Notes: generated from the letters alone by a model not told the origin. Shown: positions 33,804 through 42,590, counted from the first letter of the stretch. The stretch is 64,000 nucleotides of DNA from an uncultured Phaeodactylibacter sp. (GCA_913057245.1 CAJXNH010000008.1:1-64000); one strand, 5' to 3'. A program made the numbers and translations.

Positions 33804-34838
33804 TTAATAGCTGGTTTCGTCCAGCTCTACCTTGCCCCGGAAAGTCCAAAAGACAAAAGCCGTATACGCCAGTACTAAAGGCGTCCCGATAGCCGCAATG
33901 GTAAGCATAATACCAAGGGATTTTTCGGAAGAGGCAGCATTGTAAATCGTTATGTTGTAAGCCTCATCTACCGTAGAAAGCAGCATTACCGGATAGAGCT
34001 CAATCGCTACAACGACCAGCAGCAGGCTCATCGTAATGGCCGAGAAAATAAACCCGTCCCGGAACCGCCGCTTGGAAATCAGACGTGGGATATTGGCAAT
34101 GCTCAAAAAGGCAAGCACGGGCACAACGAACAGCCACGGCAAATCTTTGAAGCGGTCCGTCAGATGTGGGATGTAAATCAAGGTATACAGGGTGACCAGG
34201 CTAAACGTTACGATAAAAAAGATAATCGCCCGCCGGGCCAGAATAGACAATTTGGCGTACAGCCGCCCCTCTGTTTTCATCAAAAGGTACAGAGCACCGT
34301 GAGTAGAGAATAACGCCAGTGTCGTGACGCCCACGAGCAGGGCATAGGGGTTGAGAAATTCCAGCCAGTGCCCCTGGAAATTGCCATGTGGCCCAATTTC
34401 AATCCCAATCAGTACATTGCCCAGCACCACGCCCAGCAGGACGGAAAGGGCAATACTCGCCACGCTGTAGCTGATGTCCCACATTTTCCGCCACCACTTC
34501 ATTTCCTCCTTGCTCCGGAATTCAATAGAGACCGCTCTGAAAATAAGGAACAACAGGAATAACATAAACGGGATGTACATACCCGAGAATAAACTCGCAT
34601 AGACCACCGGAAATCCTGCAAAAAGAGCCCCTCCGGCAATCACCAGCCAAACCTCATTGCCATCCCAGACCGGCCCCACCGCATTAAGGGCGATGCGCCG
34701 GCTTTTTTCTTTCTTAAAAAACAAATGTAAGGCTCCGGCGCCCAGGTCAAACCCATCGAGTATAGCGTAGCCGCTGAACAGCCCGCCAATGACGAGGAAC
34801 CAAAGCGTCGGATAATCTAGTCCAAATAGGGTTGCCAT
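33804..34838 (-). CDS. cydB: Cytochrome bd ubiquinol oxidase subunit II
   Basis: Membrane subunit of the cytochrome bd oxidase, which reduces oxygen to water with quinol and works at low oxygen. The 344-aa protein has eight or nine membrane segments. The N-terminal signature is visible: LWFLVIGGLFSGYAILDGFDLGAGAL, then GPVWDGNEVWLVIAGGALFAGFP. It starts 21 bp after the cydA stop and ends before a terminator. No cydX-like small ORF is apparent after it. Confidence 0.95.
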   Translation of the reverse strand: MATLFGLDYPTLWFLVIGGLFSGYAILDGFDLGAGALHLFFKKEKSRRIALNAVGPVWDGNEVWLVIAGGALFAGFPVVYASLFSGMYIPFMLFLLFLIFRAVSIEFRSKEEMKWWRKMWDISYSVASIALSVLLGVVLGNVLIGIEIGPHGNFQGHWLEFLNPYALLVGVTTLALFSTHGALYLLMKTEGRLYAKLSILARRAIIFFIVTFSLVTLYTLIYIPHLTDRFKDLPWLFVVPVLAFLSIANIPRLISKRRFRDGFIFSAITMSLLLVVVAIELYPVMLLSTVDEAYNITIYNAASSEKSLGIMLTIAAIGTPLVLAYTAFVFWTFRGKVELDETSY

Positions 34839-34859
34839 ATCTTACTAGGTTAGCTTTTT

Positions 34860-36239
34860 CTAAAATTTTCCGGCTGCTTCCGCCATTTCTTCATGCCGGG
34901 AACGGTGGTCCAGCAGTTGGTCTTCGCTCGGGCCATGCTTGATCTTTTTGTTCAGCATGTAAATGAACAGGGCGAACAGTAGCGCATAAATCAGGAAGAA
35001 CATGATCAGGGAGAACAGGACCTGATTGGCCTGCACGGAAGCCGAAAGCGCATCACTGGTCCGCAGCAAACCGTAGACGACCCAGGGCTGCCGGCCCATT
35101 TCAGCCGCAAACCAGCCAAACTGATTGGCAAGGTTGGGCAGCAGGACTGCAAAGACAAAGACCCAAAGCAGCCAGCGTTGCTCAAACAATTTACCCCGCC
35201 ACCATTGGAAGGAGGCGTAAAGCGTGAGCGCAATCATAAGCATCCCGAAAGCCACCATAAAGTGGTAAAACTGGAAAATGGCATTCAGCGCCGGCGGCTG
35301 ATCTTCGATGGGGAAGGCATTCAGCCCGGTGACCGGCTCATTGAAGTCGAAATGCAACAGGAAGGAAAGCCCGCCCGGAATCGGAATACCGGTGACCTGC
35401 TGCGACTCTTTATCCACCCAACCCATGAGGTACATATCTGCCGGGGCATTAGCCTCGAAGTGGCCTTCCAGCGCAGCCAGCTTGGCGGGCTGATTTTCGG
35501 CTACGCCATCTGCTGAGGCATGACCGGCGACCAGTTGCCCTAAGGAGACAATGGTAGCCACAATCAGGGCGATTTTAAAGGCTTTCTTAGACAATTCCAC
35601 GTGGCGGTTGCGCAGGAGGTAGTAGGCATGCACGCTCAGTACCAGAAAAGCGCCCGCCAGGAAAGCACCCAGCCATACATGTATCAGCCGTTCCACACTC
35701 GATGGGTTGAACACCATCGCCCAGAAGTCGGTGATTTCCGCCCGGGCATCCAGGCCTTCACCCACCACATGAAAGCCAGCCGGTGTCTGCTGCCAGGAAT
35801 TGGCGACCACTATCCATACCGCACTGAACATAGAGCCCAGCCAAACGCCCAGCGTAGCAATAAAGTGCACCCGGGGGCTCACCCGGTTCCAGCCAAAGAG
35901 CAGGACGCCGAGAAAGCCACTCTCAAGGGCAAAGGCAAAAATCCCCTCAGCCGCCAGCGCACTGCCAAAGACATCGCCCACGTACCTCGAATACGTGGCC
36001 CAGTTGGTGCCAAACTCAAACTCCATGACAATACCCGTGGCTACGCCAATGCCAAAGGTCAGGGCAAAGATTTTGGTCCAAAACTTCGCCAGTACATGGT
36101 ATTCTTTATTGCCGGTGCGCAGGTACTGCCCCTCCAGGGCGACCATGATCAATCCCAGCCCAATGCTCAGTGGAGGATAGATGTAGTGGAACGCGACCGT
36201 AAAGGCAAATTGAATTCTGGAGAGAATTTCTACGTCCAT
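34860..36239 (-). CDS. cydA: Cytochrome bd ubiquinol oxidase subunit I
   Basis: Haem-binding subunit of the bd oxidase, 459 aa. The N-terminus carries the haem ligand region ([20 protein letters not shown], His18), then [32 protein letters not shown] conserved Met/His set lies in the [17 protein letters not shown] stretch, and the quinol-site [16 protein letters not shown] motif is present. The Q-loop is short. The upstream AraC gene is codirectional, and a weak -7-like TAATGTTG lies at 36287-36294. The pair fits the window's low-oxygen/redox theme. Confidence 0.96.
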   Translation of the reverse strand: MDVEILSRIQFAFTVAFHYIYPPLSIGLGLIMVALEGQYLRTGNKEYHVLAKFWTKIFALTFGIGVATGIVMEFEFGTNWATYSRYVGDVFGSALAAEGIFAFALESGFLGVLLFGWNRVSPRVHFIATLGVWLGSMFSAVWIVVANSWQQTPAGFHVVGEGLDARAEITDFWAMVFNPSSVERLIHVWLGAFLAGAFLVLSVHAYYLLRNRHVELSKKAFKIALIVATIVSLGQLVAGHASADGVAENQPAKLAALEGHFEANAPADMYLMGWVDKESQQVTGIPIPGGLSFLLHFDFNEPVTGLNAFPIEDQPPALNAIFQFYHFMVAFGMLMIALTLYASFQWWRGKLFEQRWLLWVFVFAVLLPNLANQFGWFAAEMGRQPWVVYGLLRTSDALSASVQANQVLFSLIMFFLIYALLFALFIYMLNKKIKHGPSEDQLLDHRSRHEEMAEAAGKF

Positions 36240-36297
36240 TGTTATTAGTTTTATGTGAGGTTAGCGTGCTTGCTTAGGAAGGCTGCCAACATTACGG

Positions 36298-37188
36298 TTA
36301 AATTCGGTTATACTTTTTTCTAAACTTTTCCGGGCTCATACCCTCATACTTCTTGAAAAACCGGCTGAAGTACGAATTGTCCGGAAAGCTGAGGTAGTGG
36401 CCAATTTCGGCTACCGTCCGGGCATCGTGCAACAGCATGCGCCGGGTTTCCAGCATCACCCGCTCCCGAATGAGCTCCCCGGCTGACCTGCCAGCCACTT
36501 TGTTGCAAACGGCATTGAGATAATTGGGGGTAAGTAACAACAGCTCTGCATAATCACGCACTTTCCTTTTATCTCTAAAGTGTTCTTCGATAAGTTGTTC
36601 GAAGCGCCGGACAATAAGCACCATATTTTTATCCCTGGGCTCATGGCTATCCTCTTCCCTGCCATGGTACAGACGCTTACATTCGTGCAGCACGATGTTG
36701 AGATAGGAGCGCAGGGTCTTGAGGTAGTCCCCGGGCCGTTGCTCGTATTCCCTCAGCATGCAGCCAACAAGCCTAATAAGGTGGCTGAACGCCGTCGGGC
36801 GGGCATCAATATAGGGCAGAAAATAACTGGTGTTGAAAAAGGGGAACTCCCGAAGGTTGTTGTCGTTGTAACGCTCGGTAAAGAAGCCTTGCGTGAAAAA
36901 CACAAGAAACCCTTCCAGGTCAGTGTACTCTTCCCAGGCGTGTACCTGCCCGGGATACATTACAAAGATGCGCCCGGGACTGACCCGGTAGCTTTCAAAG
37001 TCGATCAGTTGCCACCCTTCTCCTTTTGTCACCACCATTACCATGTAGTAGTTGTGCCGGTGGACCTGTTCGCCCATCGTTTGCTCCCGCACAAATTCCT
37101 GCAGAGTGCACATATCAAAGGGTTGTCCATTGCTGGCAAAAGCATTGCAGCGGAGCTCTTCGATATTTAGCGTTTGCAAATCATTCAT
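36298..37188 (-). CDS. AraC-family transcriptional regulator
   Basis: A 296-aa regulator. The N-terminal half is a cupin-type sensor (HRHNYYMVMVVTKGEGWQLIDFESY, IFVMYPGQVHAWEEY). The C-terminal ~100 residues hold two helix-turn-helix units (YAELLLLTPNYLNAVCNKVAG; VAEIGHYLSFPDNSYFSRFFKKYEGMSPEKFRKKY). ATG 37188 is chosen because an exact -7 box (37212-37219) falls inside the longer frame. It lies 58 bp upstream of cydA on the same strand. Control of cydAB is possible but only positional inference. Confidence 0.93.
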   Translation of the reverse strand: MNDLQTLNIEELRCNAFASNGQPFDMCTLQEFVREQTMGEQVHRHNYYMVMVVTKGEGWQLIDFESYRVSPGRIFVMYPGQVHAWEEYTDLEGFLVFFTQGFFTERYNDNNLREFPFFNTSYFLPYIDARPTAFSHLIRLVGCMLREYEQRPGDYLKTLRSYLNIVLHECKRLYHGREEDSHEPRDKNMVLIVRRFEQLIEEHFRDKRKVRDYAELLLLTPNYLNAVCNKVAGRSAGELIRERVMLETRRMLLHDARTVAEIGHYLSFPDNSYFSRFFKKYEGMSPEKFRKKYNRI

Positions 37189-37211
37189 GGTGGTACTTTT
37201 TGTATCCGCAC

Positions 37212-37219
37212 CAAAAATA
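37212..37219 (-). promoter_or_regulatory. -7 box TATTTTTG of the AraC gene
   Basis: Exact consensus on the minus strand, 23 bp upstream of the ATG at 37188. It decides against the longer start at 37236. Confidence 0.55.
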
Positions 37220-37271
37220 GAGGTAAAACAGCCCATTTTGTTAGGGCTTTTCCGGGAGTCTGTGGTACTTT

Positions 37272-37673
37272 TTACTTATTCCCCTGCCGGTGCTGCAGTT
37301 CATGGCTGATCATCTCCCCAACCCGGTCAAGATGGCCCTGCCCTTTGAAAAAGGTGTGCATAAAATAGAGCCCGAAGAAGAACAGCAAAAAAGAAAAAGG
37401 AAAGAAAGCCAGGAAAATAAGCCCCAGCCGGGCCATGCCGGTTTTGAGGCAAAGCCCCCACAGGACTAACCAAACCGGTGAGGTAGCTACCGCACCGATG
37501 AAAAAACGCTGGAACTTTTTAAAGAGGGTGTTTTTTACCTCCCACTGCCCGCGCAGCCTTAATAACTGCCCGGTAGGATAGAAGGAAGCGCCCAGGGACT
37601 CCAGCTCAGACAGCTCGTCAGCGGCACCTTGTTCGAGGTTCTTCAGTAAGTGGTCGAGGTCATCGGGGCGCAT
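37272..37673 (-). CDS. Small membrane protein of unknown function
   Basis: A 133-aa protein. An acidic N-terminal helix (MRPDDLDHLLKNLEQGAADELSELE) precedes two membrane segments around residues 58-105 (AVATSPVWLVLWGLCLKTG; IFLAFFPFSFLLFFFGLYF), and the tail contains two histidines. It is divergent from the potassium-channel gene, with 92 bp between the starts, so the two may share a control region. No family recognised. Confidence 0.65.
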   Translation of the reverse strand: MRPDDLDHLLKNLEQGAADELSELESLGASFYPTGQLLRLRGQWEVKNTLFKKFQRFFIGAVATSPVWLVLWGLCLKTGMARLGLIFLAFFPFSFLLFFFGLYFMHTFFKGQGHLDRVGEMISHELQHRQGNK

Positions 37674-37765
37674 GGCTTGTGGATATCTGGTTTTCTTATG
37701 ATCTTAAACGGAATGGCAGGCAAAGAGTTGTGAAGTGTAAAACCAGACTTTCTTATTTTAGGGAC

Positions 37766-38725
37766 ATGAAACTGAGAGATATAACTTCATCCTTAACCAG
37801 GCGTGCTGCTTCATCTGAGAACGACCTCGGCTTCGGCAGCGGCATTACGTCTGGCGAAGACCGGCTCATCAACCGTGATGGTTCCTATAACATCCTGCGC
37901 CGGGGTGGTAAAGCATGGCGGCCCTACCAGGCATTGGTGGAAATGTCCTGGCTGCGCTTTTTCGCGCTGATCACAGCTATTTACATAGTGGTCAATTCTA
38001 TCTTTGCACTGATTTACCTGACCATCGGTCTGGAATATTTATCCGGCGCCGAACCTGCCAACTCGCTTGTGGGCGACTTTTTCGTTGCCTTTTTCTTTAG
38101 TGTCCAGACCTTCACCACTGTAGGGTATGGTGCCATCAGCCCCACCGGCATTGCTGCCAATATCATTGCTTCTATTGATGCATTAGTGGGCCTGATGGGG
38201 TTTGCGCTGGCCACGGGGCTCTTCTTTGCCCGCTTTGCTCAGCCGCAGTCGAGTATTTTGTTCAGTAAGAAAGCCGTCATTCGCCCTTACAAAGATACGC
38301 CCTACGAGAGTTTCCAGTTCCAAATCGTCAATCAGCGCAACAACAAACTGATCAACCTCAGTGCCAAAGTCAGTATGTCATGGGTGGGCGAAGATGAAAA
38401 AGGGCGGAAAGTCCGGCGCTTTAACCTACTTGAACTCGAGAGGGATAGGGTCTTTCTTTTTCCCCTCAATTGGGTCCTGGTCCACATTATTGATAAGGAC
38501 AGCCCGCTTTGGCAGAAGACCCGGGAGGAACTGGAAGCTATGCAGCCCGAATTTCTGGTGTTGCTCCAAGGCTACGACGAGACCTTTGCACAGGATGTCC
38601 ACGCTAATAGTTCCTACATATTCAGGGATTTGGTCTGGGGCAAAAAGTTCCGGCGCATGTATTTTCCGGAAGAAGGGCACACGGTGCTGGAACTGGACCG
38701 GATTGATGAATTGGAGCAGTTATAA
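37766..38725 (+). CDS. Inward-rectifier-type (Kir) potassium channel
   Basis: A 319-aa KirBac-like channel. Two membrane helices flank a pore loop with the K+ selectivity filter TFTTVGYGAISP. The C-terminal half is the cytosolic immunoglobulin-like Kir domain (QFQIVNQRNNKLINLSAKVSM, LELERDRVFLFPLNWVLVHII, LLQGYDETFAQDVHANSSY). The N-terminal slide helix (WRPYQALVEMSWLRFF) is present. ATG 37766 is preferred over the GTG at 37679, whose extra 29 residues look unlike the family. Confidence 0.93.
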   Translation: MKLRDITSSLTRRAASSENDLGFGSGITSGEDRLINRDGSYNILRRGGKAWRPYQALVEMSWLRFFALITAIYIVVNSIFALIYLTIGLEYLSGAEPANSLVGDFFVAFFFSVQTFTTVGYGAISPTGIAANIIASIDALVGLMGFALATGLFFARFAQPQSSILFSKKAVIRPYKDTPYESFQFQIVNQRNNKLINLSAKVSMSWVGEDEKGRKVRRFNLLELERDRVFLFPLNWVLVHIIDKDSPLWQKTREELEAMQPEFLVLLQGYDETFAQDVHANSSYIFRDLVWGKKFRRMYFPEEGHTVLELDRIDELEQL

Positions 38726-39213
38726 AATGTAGCAAATGCTTAAGCAATAGAGGCCTTGAAGCTGGTTGGGAAAAAAATAGAAGGGCATTAGAATAATTCT
38801 GGAGCTTGGACCTATTGCAAACCTAGTGGTCTGTCAAGTGTTAATTTATGGGTTGAGTGGGAGCGAATTTTGAGGCTGATCAACCTGTCCGTGTCTCGTC
38901 GCCTGTTGGCTTTGGCCACCGGAGACCGTACTTAGGTACTAAGGCAGGCGGGGGCGGATGTTCCCGCGCATAGCAGCGCTACGTAAGGGGTTGTCCAACG
39001 AAGGGTAGCCTCACAGGTCGCCGCAGGCAACCCCTGGTTTTAGCCTTGACAGACCACCAGGACTTATGAACCCCAAAGAAGTGCGGGGCAGACCCCGCTA
39101 AACGGGCAAAAAAAGATGATACCAGAACCCTGCTGATCATTCTGGCACAGTGGGTAGGCACAACTCCTTGAATTTATGACGAATCCGCTCCTAACCTATT
39201 CCATACAAACAGT
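38726..39213. other. Non-coding region holding a MITE-like element
   Basis: No supported gene. Apart from the element at 38823-39060 it contains a small G+C-rich hairpin GCGGGG-CAGA-CCCCGC (39083-39098) and CCAGAA/TTCTGG further on. A 60-aa minus-strand frame across the element's right end has no protein-like features. Confidence 0.5.
38823..39060. mobile_element. MITE-like element with 16-bp terminal inverted repeats
   Basis: Left end CTAGTGGTCTGTCAAG (38823-38838) and right end CTTGACAGACCACCAG (39045-39060) are inverted repeats with one mismatch; the inner 13 bp match perfectly. The 238-bp element encodes no transposase. Inside it, AGGGGTTG/CAACCCCT (38986-38993, 39028-39035) and CGCCTG/CAGGCG can pair. 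No clear target duplication is visible. This is consistent with a non-autonomous insertion, but family is unknown. Confidence 0.6.
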
Positions 39214-39248
39214 AAGCGCCCTGACCAAAAATGATCAGGGCGCTTTTT
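39214..39248. terminator. Strong hairpin after sulP, likely bidirectional
   Basis: Perfect 11-bp stem (39214-39224 with 39235-39245). The better U-tract (TTTTT) is on the plus strand, but it lies 23 bp past the sulP stop and probably also ends that transcript. Confidence 0.65.
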
Positions 39249-39270
39249 CAGAAGCATGGAGTTGGATTTC

Positions 39271-40992
39271 TTAATCCAGATTCGTCTGCAGCACATAATC
39301 TTTGTACCGCTGTGGGTTTTTCTCGTCAAAGTTGTCCACTGCCGTTTGAATATGCATGAAGAATTTGTCCTTGCCCAGCTTCTCATCGAAGTGCCCTTTT
39401 TGCAGGGTGTCGCGAAGGGGCCCTTTCACGCTCGTCATGTAGAACTCGATGTTCAGGGAGGCCAGGAACTCGCGAATTTCCTCCAGGGTATGCAGCCCGC
39501 TACTGTCGGCGCTGTTGATGCTGTTGGCGTCCAGGATAAAGAGCTTGAGTTTGCCCTTGCGGCGTTCCACTTCTGCCTCGATAGCTTCCTTGAAGAAGTT
39601 GACGTTCGCGAAGTAAAGGCGTGCATCGAAGCGCATAATTAGGATATCCTCCCGTTGCTCCAGGTTGTCAAAGCGGTTGATATTTTTGTAGTGGTCTTCG
39701 CCGGGGATGCGGCCCAGTACCGCGAAGTGAGGCATAGTGGTACGGAAAATCACTACCCCGAGCGACAAGACCACACCGATGAGGATACCTTGCTCAATAC
39801 CCAGGGAAAGTGTACCGATGAAGGTTGCAATGAGCATCCAAAAGTCTACCCGGTCGGTAGTCCAGAGGTGCTTTGCCTCCTTGATGTCGATCAGCCCAAA
39901 AACGGCAACCATAATTACGGATGCCAGAATAGCCTTAGGCAGGTAATAAAACAGTGGCGTCAGGAAAAGCAGGGTCAGCGCAATCAGGACGGCACTGATG
40001 ATAGCCGCCAGGCCGGTTTTTGCACCCGCCTGATCATTAACCGCAGTACGGCTGAATCCGCCGGTAACAGGATAGGACTGGAACAAGGAACCAAAAATAT
40101 TGGCGGCGCCAAGCCCAATCAGTTCCTGATTAGCAGATATTTTGTAATTTTTGTGTTTAGCCTGAATGGCCTTAGCCACCGCGATACTTTCCATAAAGCT
40201 GACCAGGGCAATCGTCAGTGCGATAGGCAGCAGAGCGGAGAAATCTTCGCCTGAGAATTGAGGGACAACAAAAGAAGGCAGTCCTTCAGGAACAGTCCCT
40301 ACAATTTTAACGCCCTGATCCACTAGGCCTAAACCGTAGACTGCGGCTATACCAAATACTACCGCCAGGAGTGGACCGGGAATGGCTTTGTTGATTTTCT
40401 TTACGCCTTTGATCAGCAATATACCCCCAATGCCTACGCCGAAGGTATACCAATTCACGTCACCAAACTGTTCTATAGCGTTGAGCAGAATTTCATGTAC
40501 GTGGTGGCTTCTTGGGATATTTACACCCAACAAGTGCTTGAGCTGAGACAGGCCAATAATCAATGCCGCAGCTGACGTAAAGCCGCTTATGACCGGGTGA
40601 GAAAGAAAGTTAACCAGGAAACCAAGCCGGAAAACGCCAAGCAAAAACTGGATTACACCTACAAACAGGGCCAGCGCTACGGCTAGCATGATATAGGTCT
40701 CCGTGCCGCCCTCTGCCAGGGCGCCAATACCCGCTGCTGTCAGCAGAGAGACCATGGCGACCGGGCCAACTGCCAGCTGACGGGAAGTGCCGAGAATGGC
40801 ATAAATGATCAAAGGGATCGTAGAGGCATACAAACCATAAATCGGCGGCAGTCCGGCAATCATTGCGTAAGCCATGCCCTGTGGGATGAGCATGACACCA
40901 ACGGTCAGGCCTGCTGACAAGTCGCCCTGCAGGTTGCTTGTCTTATAATTTGGAAGCCAGTCCAAAATGGGTAGAAAGTCTTTAATTCGCAT
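39271..40992 (-). CDS. SulP-family inorganic anion transporter
   Basis: A 573-aa membrane transporter with the SulP core: LSAGLTVGVMLIPQGMAYAMIAGLPPIYGLYAS, then a glycine-rich membrane region and QSYPVTGGFSRTAVNDQAGAKT. A cytosolic STAS domain lies at about 440-550 (LFILDANSINSADSSGLHTLEEI, with the Ser typical of STAS). Substrate could be sulfate or bicarbonate; sequence does not decide. Upstream are an inverted repeat in the leader, a near-consensus -7 box and a Crp/Fnr-type palindrome, beside the Crp/Fnr gene itself. Confidence 0.93.
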   Translation of the reverse strand: MRIKDFLPILDWLPNYKTSNLQGDLSAGLTVGVMLIPQGMAYAMIAGLPPIYGLYASTIPLIIYAILGTSRQLAVGPVAMVSLLTAAGIGALAEGGTETYIMLAVALALFVGVIQFLLGVFRLGFLVNFLSHPVISGFTSAAALIIGLSQLKHLLGVNIPRSHHVHEILLNAIEQFGDVNWYTFGVGIGGILLIKGVKKINKAIPGPLLAVVFGIAAVYGLGLVDQGVKIVGTVPEGLPSFVVPQFSGEDFSALLPIALTIALVSFMESIAVAKAIQAKHKNYKISANQELIGLGAANIFGSLFQSYPVTGGFSRTAVNDQAGAKTGLAAIISAVLIALTLLFLTPLFYYLPKAILASVIMVAVFGLIDIKEAKHLWTTDRVDFWMLIATFIGTLSLGIEQGILIGVVLSLGVVIFRTTMPHFAVLGRIPGEDHYKNINRFDNLEQREDILIMRFDARLYFANVNFFKEAIEAEVERRKGKLKLFILDANSINSADSSGLHTLEEIREFLASLNIEFYMTSVKGPLRDTLQKGHFDEKLGKDKFFMHIQTAVDNFDEKNPQRYKDYVLQTNLD

Positions 40993-41012
40993 CGCGGAGA
41001 ACTATTTTAAAA

Positions 41013-41035
41013 TTTGTCAAGTGCGGCTTGACAAA
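41013..41035. promoter_or_regulatory. 9-bp inverted repeat in the sulP leader
   Basis: TTTGTCAAG-TGCGG-CTTGACAAA, perfect arms, 21 bp upstream of the sulP ATG and downstream of the predicted transcription start. It could be an operator or an mRNA hairpin. Confidence 0.5.
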
Positions 41036-41065
41036 CACTCGTTAACAATTGGCTAATCAACGATA

Positions 41066-41073
41066 CAAAAGTC
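41066..41073 (-). promoter_or_regulatory. Putative sulP -7 box GACTTTTG
   Basis: Matches TAnnTTTG at all fixed positions except the first base. Its centre is 33 bp from the palindrome centre, the same spacing as at the persulfide dioxygenase promoter. Confidence 0.4.
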
Positions 41074-41095
41074 CACCTTTCTACCGGGGTTTGCA

Positions 41096-41109
41096 GTGAC
41101 GAATATCAC
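41096..41109. promoter_or_regulatory. Crp/Fnr-type palindrome GTGACGAATATCAC
   Basis: GTGA-n6-TCAC arms. The 14-mer is identical to that at 55746-55759. It lies between sulP and the Crp/Fnr gene, 43 bp past the latter's stop. Confidence 0.6.
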
Positions 41110-41151
41110 AATAACTGCTTTCTTCCCTTTCCCGGACTGGTTTCGGAACAA

Positions 41152-41805
41152 CTACAGCAGCTCAATACGGTTGCGCCCAAGCTGGACAACACCATCTTTT
41201 TCCAGCTGTTTTAGCAGGCGGGAAACCGCTTCCCGGGAGGCATTGAGGTCATAAGCTATTTCCTGATGAGTGGCATTCAGGGTCCGGCTGTCGTTGGCTT
41301 CTGCTTTTTGTTCCAGGTAGTCCATCAGGCGTTCATCCATTTTTTTGAATGCAATACTGTCAATGGTGCGAACGAGTTCCAGCATGCGGTTGTCATAGGA
41401 GGTCATCACGAAGTTCTTCCAGCTAAGGTACCGGCTCATCCACTCATCCATAAAGCGGGTGGGGATGCCGATGAGGGTGGTGTCCTCTTCTGCTACAGTC
41501 CGGATTTCGCTCTTTTTGTCCATCAGGCAGCAGGTGAAAGACATGGAGCAGGTCTCTCCGGGCTTCAGGTAATAGAGGAACAATTCATTGCCTTCCTCGT
41601 CCTCGCGGGAGACCTTAATGCTGCCCTTGATGATCAGGGGCATGATTTTGACGTAGGCTCCAAAATCCATGATTAGGGATCCGGCTTTGAAATGCATAAT
41701 GGTACCTTCATTCGCAATCTCATCCTGAAGTTTGCGCTCCGCGAGTTGAGGGTAGTGCTGACGGATGAGTGACAGGATTTCCGGCCTTGCCTTTTCTGTT
41801 ATCAT
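41152..41805 (-). CDS. Crp/Fnr-family transcriptional regulator
   Basis: A 217-aa regulator. The N-terminal cyclic-nucleotide-binding fold spans ~15-125, including GSLIMDFGAYVKIMPLIIKGSIKV and GNELFLYYLKPGETCSMSF. The C-terminal winged HTH has ATHQEIAYDLNASREAVSRLLKQLEKDGVV. Cys86, Cys92 and Cys93 sit in the cupin region but do not form the N-terminal Fnr iron-sulfur pattern. Ligand unknown. It is the last gene of a tight group with a methyltransferase and a 59-aa ORF. It is the natural candidate to bind the GTGAnnnnnnTCAC sites in this window. Confidence 0.93.
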   Translation of the reverse strand: MITEKARPEILSLIRQHYPQLAERKLQDEIANEGTIMHFKAGSLIMDFGAYVKIMPLIIKGSIKVSREDEEGNELFLYYLKPGETCSMSFTCCLMDKKSEIRTVAEEDTTLIGIPTRFMDEWMSRYLSWKNFVMTSYDNRMLELVRTIDSIAFKKMDERLMDYLEQKAEANDSRTLNATHQEIAYDLNASREAVSRLLKQLEKDGVVQLGRNRIELL

Positions 41806-41808
41806 AGG

Positions 41809-41988
41809 TTAGTGGTCTTTTGCTTCAAGTTTGGCTTCGATTTGCTTTAGCCGTTCTTCCAGCTGCAGCAGCTTTTCGAGTATAATAATGTGGGTTTTCT
41901 TTGCATCGATGCCTACCGGACTTTGGTCACTGTGGATTTCTTTGGCGATGGCATCGAAGGTGGATTGAGCTACTTTCAGGCTTTCCAT
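41809..41988 (-). CDS. Small 59-aa coiled-coil protein
   Basis: An ORF of 59 codons from ATG 41988 to TAA 41809-41811. The product starts MESLKVAQSTFDAIAKEIHS and ends in a lysine/glutamate-rich heptad-like helix (IIILEKLLQLEERLKQIEAK). It lies 2 bp from the methyltransferase stop and 3 bp before the Crp/Fnr start on the same strand. That tight packing, and the otherwise unexplained 185-bp gap, support it as a real gene of the operon. Function unknown. Confidence 0.7.
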   Translation of the reverse strand: MESLKVAQSTFDAIAKEIHSDQSPVGIDAKKTHIIILEKLLQLEERLKQIEAKLEAKDH

Positions 41989-41990
41989 AT

Positions 41991-42590
41991 TTATTGATGT
42001 TTGGTTGCGCGGATTCTGATGGTCTCGGCTGGCCCATGATGGTAGGGGCCTTCCTCTAAAATAACACGTTGCCGGGAAATCTGGTCGAGTGAAAGCGACG
42101 CAAAGTCTGCTTCCAGCTCCTCCAGGCCAAACAGCATGGCTTCCTGCTTCGGGCCGCCGGACTGCAGGGGGAGTTGTTCTTTATGAAAGGCTTCCAGCAG
42201 TAACGTACCGCCGGGGCGCAGGGCAGAAGCACATGCGGCGTGCAGTTGTTGCCGCAGGGTAGGAGGTAAGTGTACAAAGAACAGGGCAATAAGATCGTAT
42301 TGCTTGCGCTCAAAAAGGAAGCTTTCTATGGAAGCAACCTGATACTGCAGGTTAACCTGGCTGGCTTTTGCCAGGCGGAGTGCTTTATGCTTAGCGGCAC
42401 TGCTGTAGTCGAAAGCCTCTACTGACCAGCCAAGTTGGGCAGCGTAAACCGCATTACGGCCTTCTCCCTCCGCAGGGAAAAGGGCATGCCCCGGCTCCAG
42501 GTCCTCCAATTCGGCCCGGAGAAAAGTATTTGGTGCCTTGCCGTAAGCATATTCTTCGGCTGCGTAGCGTTTCTCCCAGAAGTCTTTCAT
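41991..42590 (-). CDS. Class I SAM-dependent methyltransferase (TehB-like)
   Basis: A 199-aa Rossmann-fold methyltransferase. It opens with FWEKRYAAEEYAYGKAPNTFL, then motif I LFPAEGEGRNAVYAAQLGWSVEAFDYS and LRPGGTLLLEAFHKEQL, matching the small TehB/thiopurine-type group. Motif I reads PAEGEGRN, as in TehB-like enzymes. Substrate unknown; family members methylate small molecules or tellurite/selenite. It heads the group leading to the 59-aa ORF and the Crp/Fnr gene. Confidence 0.87.
   Translation of the reverse strand: MKDFWEKRYAAEEYAYGKAPNTFLRAELEDLEPGHALFPAEGEGRNAVYAAQLGWSVEAFDYSSAAKHKALRLAKASQVNLQYQVASIESFLFERKQYDLIALFFVHLPPTLRQQLHAACASALRPGGTLLLEAFHKEQLPLQSGGPKQEAMLFGLEELEADFASLSLDQISRQRVILEEGPYHHGPAETIRIRATKHQ

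Noticed and set aside
38979-39161. 60-codon minus-strand frame across the MITE end
   Set aside because: No protein-like pattern, and it crosses the element boundary.
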